The translations under genes and the position numbers were made by a program. The notes beneath the pieces are model-generated. The model ran no database searches and was not told the DNA's origin. It saw only the letters and a program-made list of their open reading frames with translations. From an uncultured Mycoplasma sp. (GTDB lineage Bacteria > Bacillota_I > Bacilli_A > RF39 > UBA660), in the NCBI GenBank assembly GCA_947388575.1, contig CANDSI010000073.1, forward strand, positions 1 through 5,967: 5,967 bases of DNA. Direction: 5' to 3'. Shown piece by piece: positions 4,800 through 5,967 of this stretch (position 1 is its first letter; every line of letters begins with the position of its first letter).

Positions 4800-5967
4800 A
4801 TGCCAGATATTAGATTACCAGAAGCAACACTTATAGATATTAAGAGAATATCTAAAGATTATCAAAAGAAATGGCAAGCTAGAATTAATTATAGTGAGTT
4901 ATTTGATATTGTAAAGAAAGAAGAACAATATAATGCTTTTACATCTACTGCTATTAGCTACCGATATACTTTAACAAGTAGTATGGGACGTAGTCCAATA
5001 AGTGAAGGGAAATGTTTTCTATGTTTAAATGATAGTTTCGGAGTACGCTACGAAGGAAAAGACTTTGTAACTATAAATAATGATAGTATGTATCTAGCAA
5101 TTAGGCCAGTATTTAGATATTCTGAAATAAAAAAATATAGTACAGTAATTGAAGAACTAGCGCCTGGTTATCTTCTTATCACATTTGGTGAATATCCTAA
5201 TCATATTCACGATAGTGTTTTTGATAATACTGATATTTGGCAAGATTACAAAGCTACACCAACAGGTAACGTTTATAATCTTATCAGTTTTCATAAACAT
5301 GATAAAAAAAGAATAGAATATCCCGAAATAATATTTGATGGCTTTGAAGGCAGATATGTTATAAAAGATGACAAAATTTATGAAGTTGAACCAGTCCAAT
5401 TCTTAGTCGATGTTAAAAAAGACTTTGCTATTTCAAAAGACATTATGTTTTGTATGCCAACTTTAGTAGATGCAAGAAAGGTAGATTCATACAAAGAAAC
5501 ATTACCATATCTATTTCTAAATGACTATTTTGTTCCTGAACTTATGCAAAGTATTACTAAACAAAATGAAAAAGAGATTATTTCTGAAGAAAATCCTTTA
5601 ATTAAAGATTTAATTGATAGTATATTGCAACTAATAAAAAATACATGTATTGAAAATATAGTTAAAAAAGAATTACAAAATTTAATTAATGAATATAATA
5701 ATGATTTAGAAAAAGAAAAAAATGAAAAAGAAGATATTGGTTTAACTTTAATAGTTCCCGAAACTCCAGAATCTAAATTTATCGAAAAATTACAAAGCTT
5801 ATATTTTAAAATAGAAAGTTTTCCTTATTATGAAGAAAGTAAGATAATATATAGTTGTTTAAATCTCGAAAAAGAGTTAGATAGTGAATTATATAAAGAT
5901 ATAGCTACCATATTAAATTACATATTACCAACTTTACCTGAAGATTTAAGGAAAGAATATCAAGAAC
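4800..5967 (+). CDS. Uncharacterised DUF6273-like 'RSP...RPV...FGEYP' protein, 3' end beyond the window
   Basis: The frame is open from ATG 4800 to the edge, giving 389 residues with no stop, behind a strong ribosome site. There is no signal peptide or membrane segment, so it should be cytoplasmic. Residues 45-110 carry GRSP (63-66), a Gly/Tyr-rich stretch FGVRYEGKDFVTINNDSM and LAIRPVFRYSEI (99-110). This resembles the 'RSP...V...G...GVRPVL.YS.I' end of DUF6273-like domains. Residues 122-215 carry YLLITFGEYPNHI (124-136), YEVEPVQFLVDVKKDFAISKDIMF (194-217), and then LFLNDYFVPELMQS (238-251), which recalls the 'EYGEYPQ ... EV.PVKWLVDE...IS..ilF ... FM..YFSKD' series I associate with proteins in AT-rich gut Bacilli/RF39 genomes. 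Residues 255-389 are charged, Leu/Ile-rich and helical. Function is unknown; family assignment is from memory of the pattern and not from a search. Confidence 0.85.
   Translation, partial: MPDIRLPEATLIDIKRISKDYQKKWQARINYSELFDIVKKEEQYNAFTSTAISYRYTLTSSMGRSPISEGKCFLCLNDSFGVRYEGKDFVTINNDSMYLAIRPVFRYSEIKKYSTVIEELAPGYLLITFGEYPNHIHDSVFDNTDIWQDYKATPTGNVYNLISFHKHDKKRIEYPEIIFDGFEGRYVIKDDKIYEVEPVQFLVDVKKDFAISKDIMFCMPTLVDARKVDSYKETLPYLFLNDYFVPELMQSITKQNEKEIISEENPLIKDLIDSILQLIKNTCIENIVKKELQNLINEYNNDLEKEKNEKEDIGLTLIVPETPESKFIEKLQSLYFKIESFPYYEESKIIYSCLNLEKELDSELYKDIATILNYILPTLPEDLRKEYQE

Noticed and set aside
5157..5399. 80-codon open frame on the minus strand, rich in Phe, Ile and Tyr
   Set aside because: It lies wholly within the gene at 4800-5967 on the other strand, which has a strong ribosome site and recognisable motifs. 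The minus-strand product looks like antisense translation of AT-rich coding DNA.
1..5967. Alternative genetic code with TGA as Trp, as in some Mollicutes
   Set aside because: TGA terminates spoIIGA at the expected place, Trp codons are TGG, and all genes read through without in-frame TGA.
1..5967. CRISPR array, tRNA, rRNA or insertion sequence
   Set aside because: No regularly spaced direct repeats, cloverleaf sequences, transposase motifs or terminal inverted repeats were found by eye.

Overview
The window is a very AT-rich stretch from a low-GC Bacillota (Firmicutes) genome. SpoIIGA and pro-sigma-E, a pair restricted to endospore-forming lineages and their relatives, mark it as such, as does the recU-ponA pair. 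TGA ends spoIIGA and Trp is written TGG, so the standard bacterial code (table 11) applies, not the Mycoplasma code. The base composition and the protein family at the right end are what I associate with uncultured gut Bacilli/RF39-like lineages. That placement is inference.

Layout: (1) Bases 1-1260, plus strand: the C-terminal part of spoIIGA overlaps by 4 bp the complete sigE, which ends inside its own intrinsic terminator. (2) Bases 1298-1332: a second terminator faces the first and closes the minus-strand operon. (3) Bases 1330-4486, minus strand: recU followed by ponA (class A penicillin-binding protein, PBP1), overlapping by 14 bp, with a recU promoter candidate near 4505-4533. (4) Bases 4487-4799: a divergent intergenic region with several dyad symmetries and a possible 34-codon ORF. 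(5) Bases 4800-5967, plus strand: a long gene that runs off the window, with a strong ribosome binding site. Its product looks like the repeat-rich 'RSP...RPV...FGEYP' (DUF6273-like) proteins of unknown function.

How the genes fit together: SpoIIGA is the membrane aspartic protease that removes the pro-sequence from sigma-E, so the first two genes form an enzyme-substrate pair for mother-cell gene expression. RecU (Holliday junction resolvase) and PBP1 (peptidoglycan polymerase/crosslinker) are a conserved Firmicutes operon linking chromosome segregation/repair with wall growth. The two modules are convergent and separated by paired terminators. I see no clear new defence, mobile or CRISPR system. 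The least explained parts are the right-end gene and the small ORF and hairpins before it.
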